12,294 bases of DNA from Dictyocoela muelleri (GCA_016256075.1 SDVU01000564.1:1-12294); one strand, 5' to 3'; shown: positions 1-7,302, numbered from the stretch's first letter. The notes: generated from the sequence alone by a model not told the origin. Program-made: numbers and translations.

Positions 1-200
1 AAAGAAAAAACTAAAACAAATTTGAACGTATCTCGTCGTAATACTCATGAACGTATATTTCTTTTTTCATTATCTTCTATTTTTAGTATATTTGAAGCGA
101 AGCTTCAAATATACTAAAAATAGAAGATAATGAAAAAAGAAATATACGTTCAGGAGTATTACGACGAGATACGTTCAAATTTGTTTTCGTTTTTTCTTTA
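1..200. repeat. 200-bp foldback palindrome (MITE-like)
   Basis: The two arms are near-perfect reverse complements about a centre at base 100: base i pairs with base 200-i. The inner arms are TTTGAAGC (91-98) and GCTTCAAA (102-109), with a 3-base spacer. I see only about two mismatches over almost 100 bp. The match still runs at the left window edge, so the repeat may start outside the window. No coding sequence fits inside. The high arm identity suggests a young foldback element or a recent inverted duplication. It is unrelated in sequence to the palindromes at 1627-1901 and 3113-3390. Confidence 0.85.
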
Positions 201-456
201 ATCTTCTATATTTGGAAATATCTGGGTGTATCAAGTAAGTAGTTAGTACCCTATTTTCTTCAATTTCTTCATTTGTAAGCTGTTTCTTAAGGGTAAAAAA
301 ATCTTTTCAAGTTGCCGCTAACCGAGGGGGGAATAATAGTGTTCACACAATATAATGTAAAATTATAAAATTTATCGAAAATATGTCCCGAAGTAAGTTT
401 TAATGTGGGGCAAGGTGACCCATTGCTAAGAGCCCCTAAATCGAGGTATTACTGTA
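201..456 (-). mobile_element. Probable terminal fragment of a pogo/Tigger-like DNA transposon
   Basis: Read on the minus strand, the segment starts at 454 with CAGTAATACCTCGATTTAGG, which resembles the pogo/Tigger terminal consensus (CAGTA, then ACCTCGATTTAA). It abuts TATATATA, which fits the TA target duplication of this superfamily. A related subterminal motif, CTAACCGAGG, lies at 318-327. This recalls the reiterated terminal motifs of pogo elements. The rest of the element would lie to the left, beyond the 1-200 palindrome or outside the window. On the minus strand a short stretch reads QLTNEEIEENRVL, but I cannot place it in a transposase. The assignment rests on the end sequence only. 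Confidence 0.45.
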
Positions 457-570
457 TATATAATATACTTTGCAAATTAATATATTTTTATAGCAATCCG
501 AAAAATCACAAGATAATAAAACCTAAAAATAATGCCGGATTTTTAATCTTTCTATTATGTCATAAAAAAT
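457..570. other. AT-rich spacer, nothing recognised
   Basis: This stretch lies between the transposon end and the inverted repeat. No open frame, tRNA-like box or repeat was recognised in it. Confidence 0.5.
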
Positions 571-664
571 AAATATCAATTGACAATTTACTAAAATATT
601 CAAAACAAAACAAAAATATTCTTTTTTCAGGTTTGAATATTTTATAGTTTGTCATTTGATATTT
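571..664. repeat. Imperfect inverted repeat, about 35-bp arms
   Basis: The left arm (571-606) begins AAATATCAATTGACAA. The right arm (631-664), read as reverse complement, begins AAATATCAAATGACAA. The arms then continue in parallel to AAAATATTCAAA in both. They differ by a handful of bases and enclose about 24 bases. The structure could be an old small foldback element. It holds no coding sequence. Confidence 0.7.
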
Positions 665-1261
665 CAATTTAAAAACACAAAAGAAACGGTTAAAAATACG
701 AAATCATTTTTTAGTTTTTTTATCAGTGAAGTTTAGCGGTTTGCCGTTTTAGCACACCTTAGTATTTTATATAGTGAACTATATTGGTTTTTGTCAAATC
801 TAGGCATTTTGTGTCCTAATGGGTTGCTGGGCAATTGGGCAGTTTTTAAAAGTGTCGTATAGAGGTTTTTGGTTGTAAAAAAGTTAATAAAATAAAAAAC
901 CATTGAGTGACTATTAAATTTAGAACGGGTTTTATTAGGAACTGATTATAACACTGTTTTATACGCGCATAGTATAGCAATGAAGCAGAAATGGAGCGAA
1001 GGTGTATAAAAGAGTAATGACACATATTTTATACGAGTAGTTGATTTTGAATGCTCCAAAAAATACGTACATTTATTGTGCGTTATCATTGATAAAACAA
1101 CAAACAAAATATAACTATTTTGATGGCTTATAGAAAGTAAAATATAAAATTACGAATAAAAGCCACAGAGCACAATTTAGAGAAAATTTCTGCAATGGAA
1201 AATAAGGCTATTATAAGCCCTTGGTTTCAATATATAATATAATTTTGAATATATATATATA
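665..1261. other. Gene-free AT-rich stretch
   Basis: No gene, tRNA or clear repeat is visible. One frame stays open for about 40 codons on the plus strand around 735-855 (residues such as NLGILCPNGLLGNWAVF), but it matches nothing I recognise and lacks a clear start. It may be a decayed coding fragment or chance. The bases around 950-1045 contain TTTTATACG twice (957-965 and 1029-1037), which may mark another degraded mobile element. Confidence 0.4.
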
Positions 1262-1610
1262 GCAAGAGTTAATCATAAGGGCGAAGGGAAAATTATAAGG
1301 TCACGAGAAAAAAGGAAAGACTTAAAAAAATATAGGGAAAAAATATATGGAAAAAATAGGGATGGGGAAAATTTTTAGTTTTTTTTCTCCCTTTAATATA
1401 AATTTTAGGCAAGAGTTTATTATAAGGGAGGAGAAGAAATAAAAGGGAGAAGAAGAAATTATAAAGTTGTAGGGAAAATAATAAGGGCTGAGAACAAAAT
1501 TTAAATATTTATTGTTTTTATTAACTATAAAATTCATATTAGTGAGGAGTAAAATGAAAAATAAAATGTTTTACTCTACCTTTAATTTTCCCTCCGCTTT
1601 TATAATAAAT
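1262..1610. repeat. Purine-rich degenerate direct repeats and a small hairpin
   Basis: GCAAGAGTT followed by ATAAGGG and a purine-rich run occurs at 1262 and again at 1409, about 147 bp apart. The later part (1569-1610) carries a related pyrimidine-rich stretch in the opposite orientation. A small 8-bp hairpin has arms GAGTAAAA (1547-1554) and TTTTACTC (1569-1576). The minus-strand frame that stays open here is low-complexity sequence rich in Phe, Ile and Ser, and is not a credible gene. Confidence 0.5.
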
Positions 1611-1626
1611 TTTTGGGCACTGAGTA

Positions 1627-1901
1627 TCCATTTTTACCCAAATTTAGTAAACGTACATAAGAGATAATAAAAAATGATTTAATATTTTGAAATATCAGAG
1701 TTAAATACTAGAGGAAAAATAATTATATGTCGATGATATATTACATTTTCTATATTTGAGAAGAAGTCCCAAATATAGAAAACTTAATATATCATAGACA
1801 TATAAATATTTTTCCTCTAGTATTTAACTCTGATATTTTAAAATATTAAATCAATTTTTATTATCTCTTATGTACGTTTACTAAATTTGGGTAAAAATGG
1901 A
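1627..1901. repeat. Left palindromic end of the Merlin-like element
   Basis: This is a 275-bp palindrome centred at 1764. The outer bases TCCATTTTTACCCA (1627-1640) pair with TGGGTAAAAATGGA (1888-1901). The inner arms TATATTTG (1751-1758) and CAAATATA (1770-1777) flank an 11-base loop. The arms contain AGAGTTAAATACTAGAGG and its reverse complement. The outer part of each arm is shared with the palindrome at 3113-3390, but the inner part differs. Confidence 0.85.
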
Positions 1902-1951
1902 ACTATTTACAAATAAATAAGAATAAAAATATAAACTAAAATCATATAATT

Positions 1952-3047
1952 TTATTTATTTAATAAATAAAGAAACTCAGAATAAGATCGTTTGAGATTT
2001 CTCCTCCAAGCAAATAATTTCAAATATTTATGAATTTTTTTTCTGTTAATTCCGAAGTCATCATGTATTTTACGTTTTAGCAGCATCCAAAAAAGTTCAA
2101 TTAACCGTGTATGTTTACCTGTTTCGGGATACAAGTTCTTTGAATGATTGAAAGTCCAGTGGTTGAAAACCTTTTCTTCAATTCCTATATATTGTCGTAT
2201 ACAGACATTATGAGGAGGAAAAAAAATCAATTTTCGAAATTTCTAGAAAATCTAAACTATAAAAGAAATTTCGAAAATGAGGGGGTATGAAAAACCAAGC
2301 AACCGAAGATCAATTCAATAAAAAACATTTACACAATTCATTTAATCATCTTTCTTTATACAATATTCTTCTAATAAACGGGCGAGTACCAAGAGCCCGG
2401 CAATATGATTTCCACATATCGCTAACTATGTCGGTTTTCTCTTCAATATTTAGTTTGATGAGATGCTGAATAGTTAAGGCAGTTCAGTCCGGCAATTCAT
2501 GTAAAAAAAAACTACCCACTTCCTACTTATATTCCTCCGAATATCCACAATGCCTTCTTTATTCGACTCTTATTATATTTTCGATTATCGAATAACGTCT
2601 CATCGATTTGAACCTCATTTCCTTCACCTCTTATTTTTTTATTATTATTCAACAAATCCTTTATGCAAAAAGTATCAAATATTTTCATATAATAATAATG
2701 TGTAGTTTGGCTTATTTTCAATTCTTGTATTGCTTCTTTTGGTCCTAAATCTTTATAAAAGTATAAATATGCTAATCTTATAAATTTTAAAATATAAATT
2801 TTGCAATCTTCTAAAATTTTTCAGTGCAAAACAGATCTTCGATTTCGACATTTTATACATCTCTACATATATCCCAGAGAACAAGAACGAAAATTTTCAA
2901 GGATCATAAAATTTCTACATTTATTACGTTTCATTTTTTCTGGAATAATCCCGAACCTTTGTAAAAATTGAATTCTTCGTATTTTTTTAATATTATATAT
3001 TATTATTTGAAATATCTCATTTCATCAACGTTTTTCATAGGTCTGCC
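1952..3047 (-). pseudogene. Broken ISXO2/Merlin (IS1595-like) DDE transposase
   Basis: In minus-strand order the family's landmarks are all present but in different frames. They are a zinc-ribbon remnant with CIKCRNRRS (about 2840-2866), the first catalytic Asp in VQIDETLF (Asp codon near 2602-2604), the second in VSDMWKSY (about 2412-2426), and a C-terminal block with HSKNLYPETG, HTRLIELFW (Glu codon near 2096-2098) and the ending FAWRRNLKRSYSEF. The longest intact pieces are 2527-2721 and 1952-2230. At least two frameshifts and several stops separate the blocks; one stop sits where the family normally has Trp before the RC...C motif. Between WKSY and the C-terminal block are about 130 bp that do not align. 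They include a hairpin (2231-2277), so they may be a small insertion. The C-terminus looks natural. Confidence 0.8.
2231..2277. repeat. Small hairpin interrupting the transposase relic
   Basis: TTTTCGAAATTTCT (2231-2244) and AGAAATTTCGAAAA (2264-2277) are perfect 14-bp inverted copies around a 19-base loop. The hairpin lies at the edge of the unalignable stretch between the second catalytic Asp block and the C-terminal block. A small foldback insertion could explain this, but no target duplication was identified. Confidence 0.7.
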
Positions 3048-3112
3048 CATGGGAAAGGTGTTAAAAAAAGTTTTTTATTATTTTGCCAGCAAAATGCTAA
3101 AATTTTAAAATT

Positions 3113-3390
3113 TGACCCAAATTTAGTAAACGTAAATAAGAGCTCATAAAAAAATGATTTCATGTTTTTAAAGATCAGAGTTAAATACTAGAGGAAAAAT
3201 ATTTTTTTCTTAAAACAAGATTTATATAGGGAAATATTATCTGATCAGATCGAAGATCTGTTTAGATAATATTTCCCTATATAGATCTTATTTTAAGAAA
3301 AAAATATTTTTTCATAGTATTTAACTCTGACCTTTAAAAATATGAAATCATTTTTTATGAGCTCTTATTTACGTTTCTAAATTTGGGTAA
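3113..3390. repeat. Right palindromic end of the Merlin-like element
   Basis: This palindrome has arms starting GACCCAAATTTAGTAAACGT (3113 onward) and ending ACGTTTCTAAATTTGGGT (about 3372-3389). Its inner core has nested inverted sequence around TCTGATCAGATC and GATCTG (about 3238-3264). AGAGTTAAATACTAGAGG in the left arm is mirrored by a near-exact copy in the right arm. The outer 85 bp are the same family as 1627-1901. The inner core (GGGAAATATTATCT and its mate) is not found there. Confidence 0.85.
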
Positions 3391-3458
3391 TATGGATACT
3401 CAGTGCCAAAAAATGAAAGGAAAAAAATAAAAGAAAAAAATTGAATAAAAAAATAAAT

Positions 3459-3530
3459 GGGCCAAATAGCTCGATGTTTAACACTCTTGAATGTGAATTT
3501 AAGTATCCTGGTTCGAATCCCGATGACGTC
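3459..3530 (+). repeat. tRNA-derived SINE head (or tRNA pseudogene)
   Basis: An internal RNA polymerase III promoter is visible. The A box is TAGCTCGATGT (3467-3477) and the B box is a perfect GGTTCGAATCC (3510-3520), with the spacing usual in tRNAs. The T-stem is only partly paired, and the sequence at the acceptor position after the B box does not pair with the 5' end, so it is not a working tRNA. A second, more decayed copy at 11981-12048 makes this a dispersed family and favours a SINE over a one-off pseudogene. The first 20-bp tandem repeat starts at 3525, so it lies inside the tRNA-like end. Confidence 0.65.
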
Positions 3531-3604
3531 ACTCTTTGATAACCGACGTCACTCTTTAATAACTGACGTCACTCTTTAATAACTGACGTCACTCTTTAAT
3601 AAAT
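3525..3604 (+). repeat. Four tandem 20-bp repeats with CRE-like TGACGTCA
   Basis: Units start at 3525, 3545, 3565 and 3585, and each reads close to GACGTCACTCTTTAATAACT. The junctions create the palindrome TGACGTCA three times and CGACGTCA once; TGACGTCA is the ATF/CREB-class bZIP site. Units differ by only one or two bases, so the expansion is recent. The array may simply be the variable tail of the SINE. Any role in transcription is inference. Confidence 0.9.
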
Positions 3605-3658
3605 AAGTAGGGAATGACATTTACTGTTCAAAAACCATAGAAATATAGTAGTAATATA

Positions 3659-3969
3659 CAGTTGTTCCGGCGTGGTATAGCTGATTAAGACTTAGTCTAA
3701 TATTACAATGGAGTAGAAGGGACCCTCTTAGGCGTAGGGATGAGTGCATCGACACATCTCGGAAAAATAAACAGTTTAAAATTAAATTCATGAAAAGCTA
3801 CTAATTACCTGTATCCTGCTGAGTCATATATAAAACGAAGATCGCGTATACAGCTAGGCATCTGGATAGCTTAGGAAGTATCGTATTATCTGATTACCAA
3901 GAACCAAAAGTCTCGGATTAACGGTAAGAGACAACTTTTCGGGTTGAGAGCTATTGATGTTGTCAACAT
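3659..3969. mobile_element. Short interspersed element of uncertain class, possible solo LTR
   Basis: This 311-bp block is less AT-rich than its surroundings and is flanked by identical GTAATATA copies at 3651-3658 and 3970-3977, a candidate 8-bp target duplication. Read on the minus strand it runs from TGTTGACAACA to CCGGAACA. TGTT and AACA ends suit an LTR, and TTTTATATATGACTC would be a TATA-type promoter. However, retroelements usually make 4-6 bp duplications, and no primer site or polyprotein is attached. On the plus strand TAGCTGATTAAG (about 3677-3688) is A-box-like without a good B box. The class stays open: fossil solo LTR, non-autonomous DNA element or SINE. Confidence 0.4.
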
Positions 3970-4284
3970 GTAATATAATAATAAAATTTCATGTTAATTT
4001 TACAAAAGCATTTCATTGATAATATAAAAATTTCATATATATTTATGAATTTTAATGGTTTTATTATGTTTAACTCAAAGGCTCAATTAAATATTAATGT
4101 TCAACTAAATTATTTTATTGATAGACATAGATATTTTGATAATTTAAAGATAATAGTTGTTAAAAATGATTTTTAAACAGATATAGTTCTCAAAATAATC
4201 ATATTTTCTTTTAAAAAAGGTATTCTATATTTTTTTCTTAAAAAGTATATAATTTTTTTTCTTAAAAAGTATAAAAAATCGTAT
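3970..4284. other. AT-rich 3' flank with short tandem repeat, no supported gene
   Basis: An ATG-initiated frame at 3991-4176 (61 codons) is open, and AAAATTTC precedes its ATG. It is AT-driven, rich in Asn and Ile, and matches no family, so I do not call it a gene. At 4205-4278 a unit close to TTTTTTCTTAAAAAGTATA is repeated two to three times. This lies just beyond the stop codon of the gene at 4285-4761 and could lie in its 3' untranslated region. Confidence 0.5.
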
Positions 4285-4761
4285 TTAATTAAACCTACTG
4301 CTTCTAGTCTTTTTTGTACTTACCTTTTTCTCAGTAATCTTCCGTTTCTCTTTAATATTATCACCCTTCTTTCTCATTTTATTTTTCGATCCTTTAGACT
4401 TCTTTTTAAATTTATCGAATATACTTTTATTCTTCATCATATCTAAAGTTATATTTCGACTATTAACATCATTTTTGCCAACCAACCCTTTACAATTTTC
4501 ATTATAATTAATTTTATTTTCAATTTTTAATATTTTATCCAGCAATGTTGATAATTCTTTAAGAGTTTCTTTGATTTCATCACTATCAATATTATCATCG
4601 CCATTATTATCTTTATCCTTAACATCTGAATTATTATTTTGAAACAATTTTAAATTTAATAAATATGCGTAAAGAAGATTATGTTTAAGTTTCAGAAGTT
4701 TTGTTTTGGGTTCTATTTTCAATTGATTTTCAACATTTTGTATTTCTGCATTTATCGACAT
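4285..4761 (-). CDS. Sas10/Utp3/Lcp5-family nucleolar protein (putative)
   Basis: This is a 158-residue intronless frame. Residues 21-40 (start KLLKLKHNLLYAYLLNL) and 66-86 (LKELSTLLDKILKIENKINY) match the two-helix pattern of the Utp3/Lcp5/neuroguidin domain: a LxLKxxLLLxYL helix, then a leucine-rich helix ending IExKxxY. An acidic Asn/Asp linker (41-62) lies between them. Residues 101-147 are very basic; SRNITLDMMKNK followed by a Lys/Arg-rich run resembles the Sas10 C-terminal domain. Family members act in the SSU processome on pre-18S rRNA with U3 snoRNA. This copy is far shorter than the yeast proteins, as is usual in microsporidia. The ATG is preceded directly by CCCC. Sas10/Utp3 and Lcp5 cannot be separated here, and a lysine-rich lineage-specific protein remains possible. 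Confidence 0.6.
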   Translation of the reverse strand: MSINAEIQNVENQLKIEPKTKLLKLKHNLLYAYLLNLKLFQNNNSDVKDKDNNGDDNIDSDEIKETLKELSTLLDKILKIENKINYNENCKGLVGKNDVNSRNITLDMMKNKSIFDKFKKKSKGSKNKMRKKGDNIKEKRKITEKKVSTKKTRSSRFN

Positions 4762-4765
4762 GGGG
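4762..4765 (-). promoter_or_regulatory. CCC-type start motif of the Sas10-like gene
   Basis: On the coding (minus) strand the start reads ACTACCCCATG, with CCCC touching the ATG. CCC-like motifs just before the start codon are described for microsporidian genes. In DNA this AT-rich the run stands out and supports the start chosen. Confidence 0.55.
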
Positions 4766-5030
4766 TAGTCAATTTTCAGTTATTTAATGATTTAAAATAT
4801 CATTTATGTTATTCTAAATTTAAAATAAACACAAAAAAATAGAAAAAAATGTATTTCTTACTAGATGAAGTCCTCTTTATGTTTGATAAATTACGTTTAA
4901 CTTTAACTTCTAAATTTTATCATGAGTAAATTTAATACATATTAAGTGTTAAACATATTATGAGTTGACTCAAACCTTTGTTCAGACATTTTTGTTGTTT
5001 TACAAACAATATTAGCTAAAATATACTATC
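4766..5030. other. AT-rich upstream region of the Sas10-like gene
   Basis: No gene is supported. A 26-codon frame beginning MYFLLDEVLFMFDK (4850-4930, plus) is too short to judge. The promoter of the minus-strand gene should lie here, but I see no element beyond general AT-richness and the CCCC at the start codon. Confidence 0.4.
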
Positions 5031-5057
5031 ATGATTTTTAGTAGATTTACCTTGGTG

Positions 5058-5094
5058 CTAGACCAAAATTTTCCCCGGAGAAATTTTGGTCTAG
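5058..5094. repeat. 14-bp perfect hairpin
   Basis: CTAGACCAAAATTT (5058-5071) and AAATTTTGGTCTAG (5081-5094) are perfect inverted copies around the nine bases TCCCCGGAG. The hairpin is not followed by a gene and has no clear role. It may be a minimal foldback element. Confidence 0.75.
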
Positions 5095-5155
5095 GTATTA
5101 AATTAAATTTTTTTCCTTTAATTATTTCAAATATTTTTTTTTCCGAAATATATTC

Positions 5156-6128
5156 TTTATTATTAAAGAAAAAAGATTTTTCACTTAGAAATTGTGGCCT
5201 CTTGTCTGTAATGACACATTATTGTTTTCGCTTTTGCGCGTAAGTGCAAAAGCGGACATTTGCGCAAAAATTTAAAAAAAAATTAAAAATTTTAATTAAC
5301 CCAGAAAAATCAAAGAGGCGAATAAAAATATTCATTTACAAACGCCTCATTAGTTTATCTTCAGATAAAATTCATTTTGACACATTTCATTCATTTTTAA
5401 ATATTATATTGCCTTTACCGGTTACGGTAGGCCTAACATTGAGAATGTTTCTAACATAAATACTTTTAATGTAAGAATTGAAATTCTCAGAATAAACTAG
5501 ATTTTTCTTATTTTCAAACCTTTTATTCAATTCCACCATCATTTCATAAATTCACTTCCTTTTATAGTTTTGTTAAAACTTAAAACCAGATAGACTTCAA
5601 ACATTTATAAACCTAAAACATAAAAATTGATAAACAATCTAAACCTGAAACATGTAATGTCACAAACCAAAACAAGGACACTACAATATATTAGTTTTTA
5701 AAAATTTTTTGAGTTCAAAATTTAATCTAAAAATTTTCTGCATAATTCATTTGAAAATAGATAATATCTTGGTTTTTTACTAATGAAAAGAATTAATACA
5801 TGTTTGGATTGTTATATTCGAGATTTCAAATTCTATATAAGCCTCGAAATTATTATTAGCAGCAGAAATATTTTTTAAATATGGTCTAAACAACGCAAAA
5901 TCTTTTTAACCTCGTAGTTTTTAAATTTTCAGAAATATTTTTTTTCATGAAAAATAAATAATGTTTTATTCATAATAAATAGTAGTGAAATAAGGGTCTA
6001 AAAATATTTTTTAAAAATTTTGCGTAATGTCCGTTTTTCCGCAAAAATTCAAGAGCCGTTTTTCTTATTGTTAAAGAAAAAAGATTTTTCACTTATAAAT
6101 TGTGACCTCATGTCTGTAAAGACACATT
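5156..6128. mobile_element. Composite: 65-bp direct repeats flanking an inverted-repeat element
   Basis: A 65-bp sequence at 5156-5220 recurs in the same orientation at 6064-6128 with about five differences; both contain AGAAAAAAGATTTTTCACTT. Just inside them are short inverted repeats. TGCAAAAGCGGACATTTGCG (5245-5264) and the following AAAATTTAAAAA are mirrored by a match at about 6012-6053. The left inverted repeat also folds on itself: CGCTTTTGC (5229-5237) pairs with GCAAAAGCG (5246-5254). This suggests a non-autonomous DNA element of about 830 bp that inserted between, or generated, two copies of the longer repeat. The interior is AT-rich. A minus-strand frame at 5391-5542 is its only coding-like piece. 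Confidence 0.55.
5391..5542 (-). other. Short unassigned coding-like stretch
   Basis: About 50 codons stay open from an ATG at 5542 to a stop at 5391. The peptide includes VELNKRFENKKNLVY and RNILNVRPTVTGKGNIIF, which looks less random than the surrounding low-complexity frames. It lies inside the inverted-repeat element, so it may be a relic of that element's protein. I do not recognise the family. A plus-strand frame overlapping it (5244-5459) is poorer in composition. Confidence 0.25.
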
Positions 6129-6131
6129 TTT

Positions 6132-6897
6132 TTAATTTGTTTTTATTAAATTATTCATTGATTCAAAATGATGAATATGAACATTATTAATATTATCAAC
6201 AAAATTAGATTTATGACATGTTGTCATATGTTCGAAGCGATTTTGAGTTAATCAACCGTAAGATCTATGTTTGTCAGTATGAACTATCGAGCTTGGAACT
6301 AATTGTTTACATATTATTTGTAATGTTGTCACCACCTTTTTATCCGGTGTGATACACACAACATCCTAGTTGTCTTACATCTCGATTCTACAATTACTAA
6401 GGCACAAATTATATCAACTCATCGACCGCGGAGGACTTATATTTATAGTTTAACATCGTTTAATCACCTGTATAATAGAATTTATACTGCTTATCTTTCG
6501 ACTTGAGAAGTCCAGCAGTTAGATTTTTTCAATTAATTCTGTTATCACAAATATAATCAAATTTCGCGACACTGAATGTATGGAGTTGATGAAGGCTTTT
6601 AATAGAGTTCTTAACTATATTTGCCTATATTTTTTAAATTTATTTTCATATTTTGCTCGAAATAATCAAAAACCCTATTAAAATGTTTACTATAGTGTTT
6701 TTAAAAGGACAATTAACCCTTACTAATACATCGATATGCTAGAAAACTCTTATTAATTTTATAAATTTTTAAATTCATGTAGTCAGAACAATCATTACAA
6801 AGCTTTTCTGACTACAGAGCCCCCTTGAGGCACATCAATCAAACAGTTCTTTATCATCTAATCTTTGTAAATCTCTCTCTATAAATTTTACGTTCAT
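6132..6897 (-). pseudogene. Second, older ISXO2/Merlin transposase relic
   Basis: The minus strand carries the family's order from an ATG at 6897. The blocks are an N-terminal block (DLQRLDDKELFD, then CASRG), the first zinc pair in CNDCSDYMNLKI (6776-6799), LAYRCISKG with a further Cys (6728-6730), the first catalytic Asp before TMLNYKYKS (Asp codon 6463-6465), a strand ICALVIVESRCKTTR, then PDKKVVTTLQIICKQLVPSS, HTDKHRSYG with the second Asp (6273-6278), CHKSNFVDN and HFESMNNLIK with the third acidic residue (6162-6164). At least two frameshifts and several in-frame stops break it; a TGA stands where Trp is expected after RSYG. The C-terminus beyond IK is missing and ends next to the 65-bp repeat at 6064-6128. 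It is a different subfamily from the relic at 1952-3047. Confidence 0.75.
6779..6815. repeat. 10-bp hairpin inside the second transposase relic
   Basis: GTAGTCAGAA (6779-6788) and TTCTGACTAC (6806-6815) are perfect inverted copies around 17 bases. The left arm overlaps codons for the zinc-ribbon block. The block to its upstream side reads in another frame, so an insertion or duplication may have occurred here. Confidence 0.6.
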
Positions 6898-7196
6898 AAA
6901 GGGGTAATATAATTTTTTATATTTGGTGTATTTTGGTAAATGGACTAGGTTACTTTGGAGAATATTTGGACTATCCCATTTATCTTTTCAAATAATATGT
7001 GGAATTAAATTATCTTTGACAAATAAATCAGATGAGTACTGATAATAATAGATTCAAAGGTATTTTTTCATATTAAACTTATTAAATAGACCCCTTCTTT
7101 CAACTTTTATCGACAAAAATAAAATTTAAAAAAACAAAATATATTTTATGCAAATAAAATTATTTTAAACGGACTAATCTTTATTATGATTATTAT
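6898..7196. other. AT-rich spacer upstream of the second transposase relic
   Basis: No gene is visible. The terminal repeat of the second Merlin-like element should lie in this direction, but I found no sequence here with a clear inverted mate. Short pieces such as AATAGACC (7085-7092) recur in the hairpin at 7446-7500. Confidence 0.4.
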
Positions 7197-7302
7197 TTGT
7201 GGCGCCCAGCCCGCCACCAGGTTCAGGTCTAGATTAGACTCTTTTTACTTTTTTTCTTAATAATTTATTTTTTTTTAAGTTTTTATTAAAGAAATTTTCT
7301 CA

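Larger units (their letters stand above)
1611..3412 (-). mobile_element. Decayed Merlin/ISXO2-type DNA transposon with palindromic ends
   Basis: The outermost bases form an inverted pair: GGCACTGAGTATCCAT on the left (1616-1631) is matched by ATGGATACTCAGTGCC on the right (3392-3407). Inside each end lies a 270-bp palindrome whose four arms share about 85 bp, starting ACCCAAATTTAGTAAACGTA. Between them, on the minus strand, is a broken ISXO2-like transposase. Terminal GG bases fit IS1595/Merlin ends. I could not find a convincing 8-9 bp target duplication, because the flanks are A/T runs. The layout suggests one transposon with complex ends. Alternatively, two related foldback elements landed either side of an unrelated transposase relic, but the shared outer 16 bp argue against that. 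Confidence 0.65.

Noticed and set aside
1322-1537. 71-codon minus-strand frame rich in Phe, Ile and Ser
   Set aside because: Low-complexity AT-driven composition, lying in purine-rich repeats, with no family match and no CCC or GGG motif.
2287-2469. 60-codon plus-strand frame
   Set aside because: It runs antisense across the transposase relic, whose minus-strand motifs explain the sequence.
3459-3530. Functional tRNA gene
   Set aside because: The acceptor and T stems do not pair properly, and a second degenerate copy exists, so a SINE head or pseudogene fits better.
1-3604. CRISPR array or bacterial repeat system
   Set aside because: The repeats are palindromes or head-to-tail units without unique spacers, and the genes are eukaryotic.
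3991-4176. 61-codon plus-strand frame with an AAAATTT word before its ATG
   Set aside because: Composition is what AT-rich DNA gives by chance, and no domain or start-motif support was found.
5031-5459. Two consecutive plus-strand frames in the same phase separated by one stop
   Set aside because: They run across a hairpin, a direct repeat and an inverted repeat, and are dominated by Phe, Lys and Ile. The frame at 5244 starts at GTG. Coincidence is the simplest reading.
7199-7210. TGGCGCCCA as a retroelement primer binding site
   Set aside because: Only eight or nine bases fit, no LTR or polyprotein is adjacent, and the same sequence is better explained by the inverted copy at 7555-7586.
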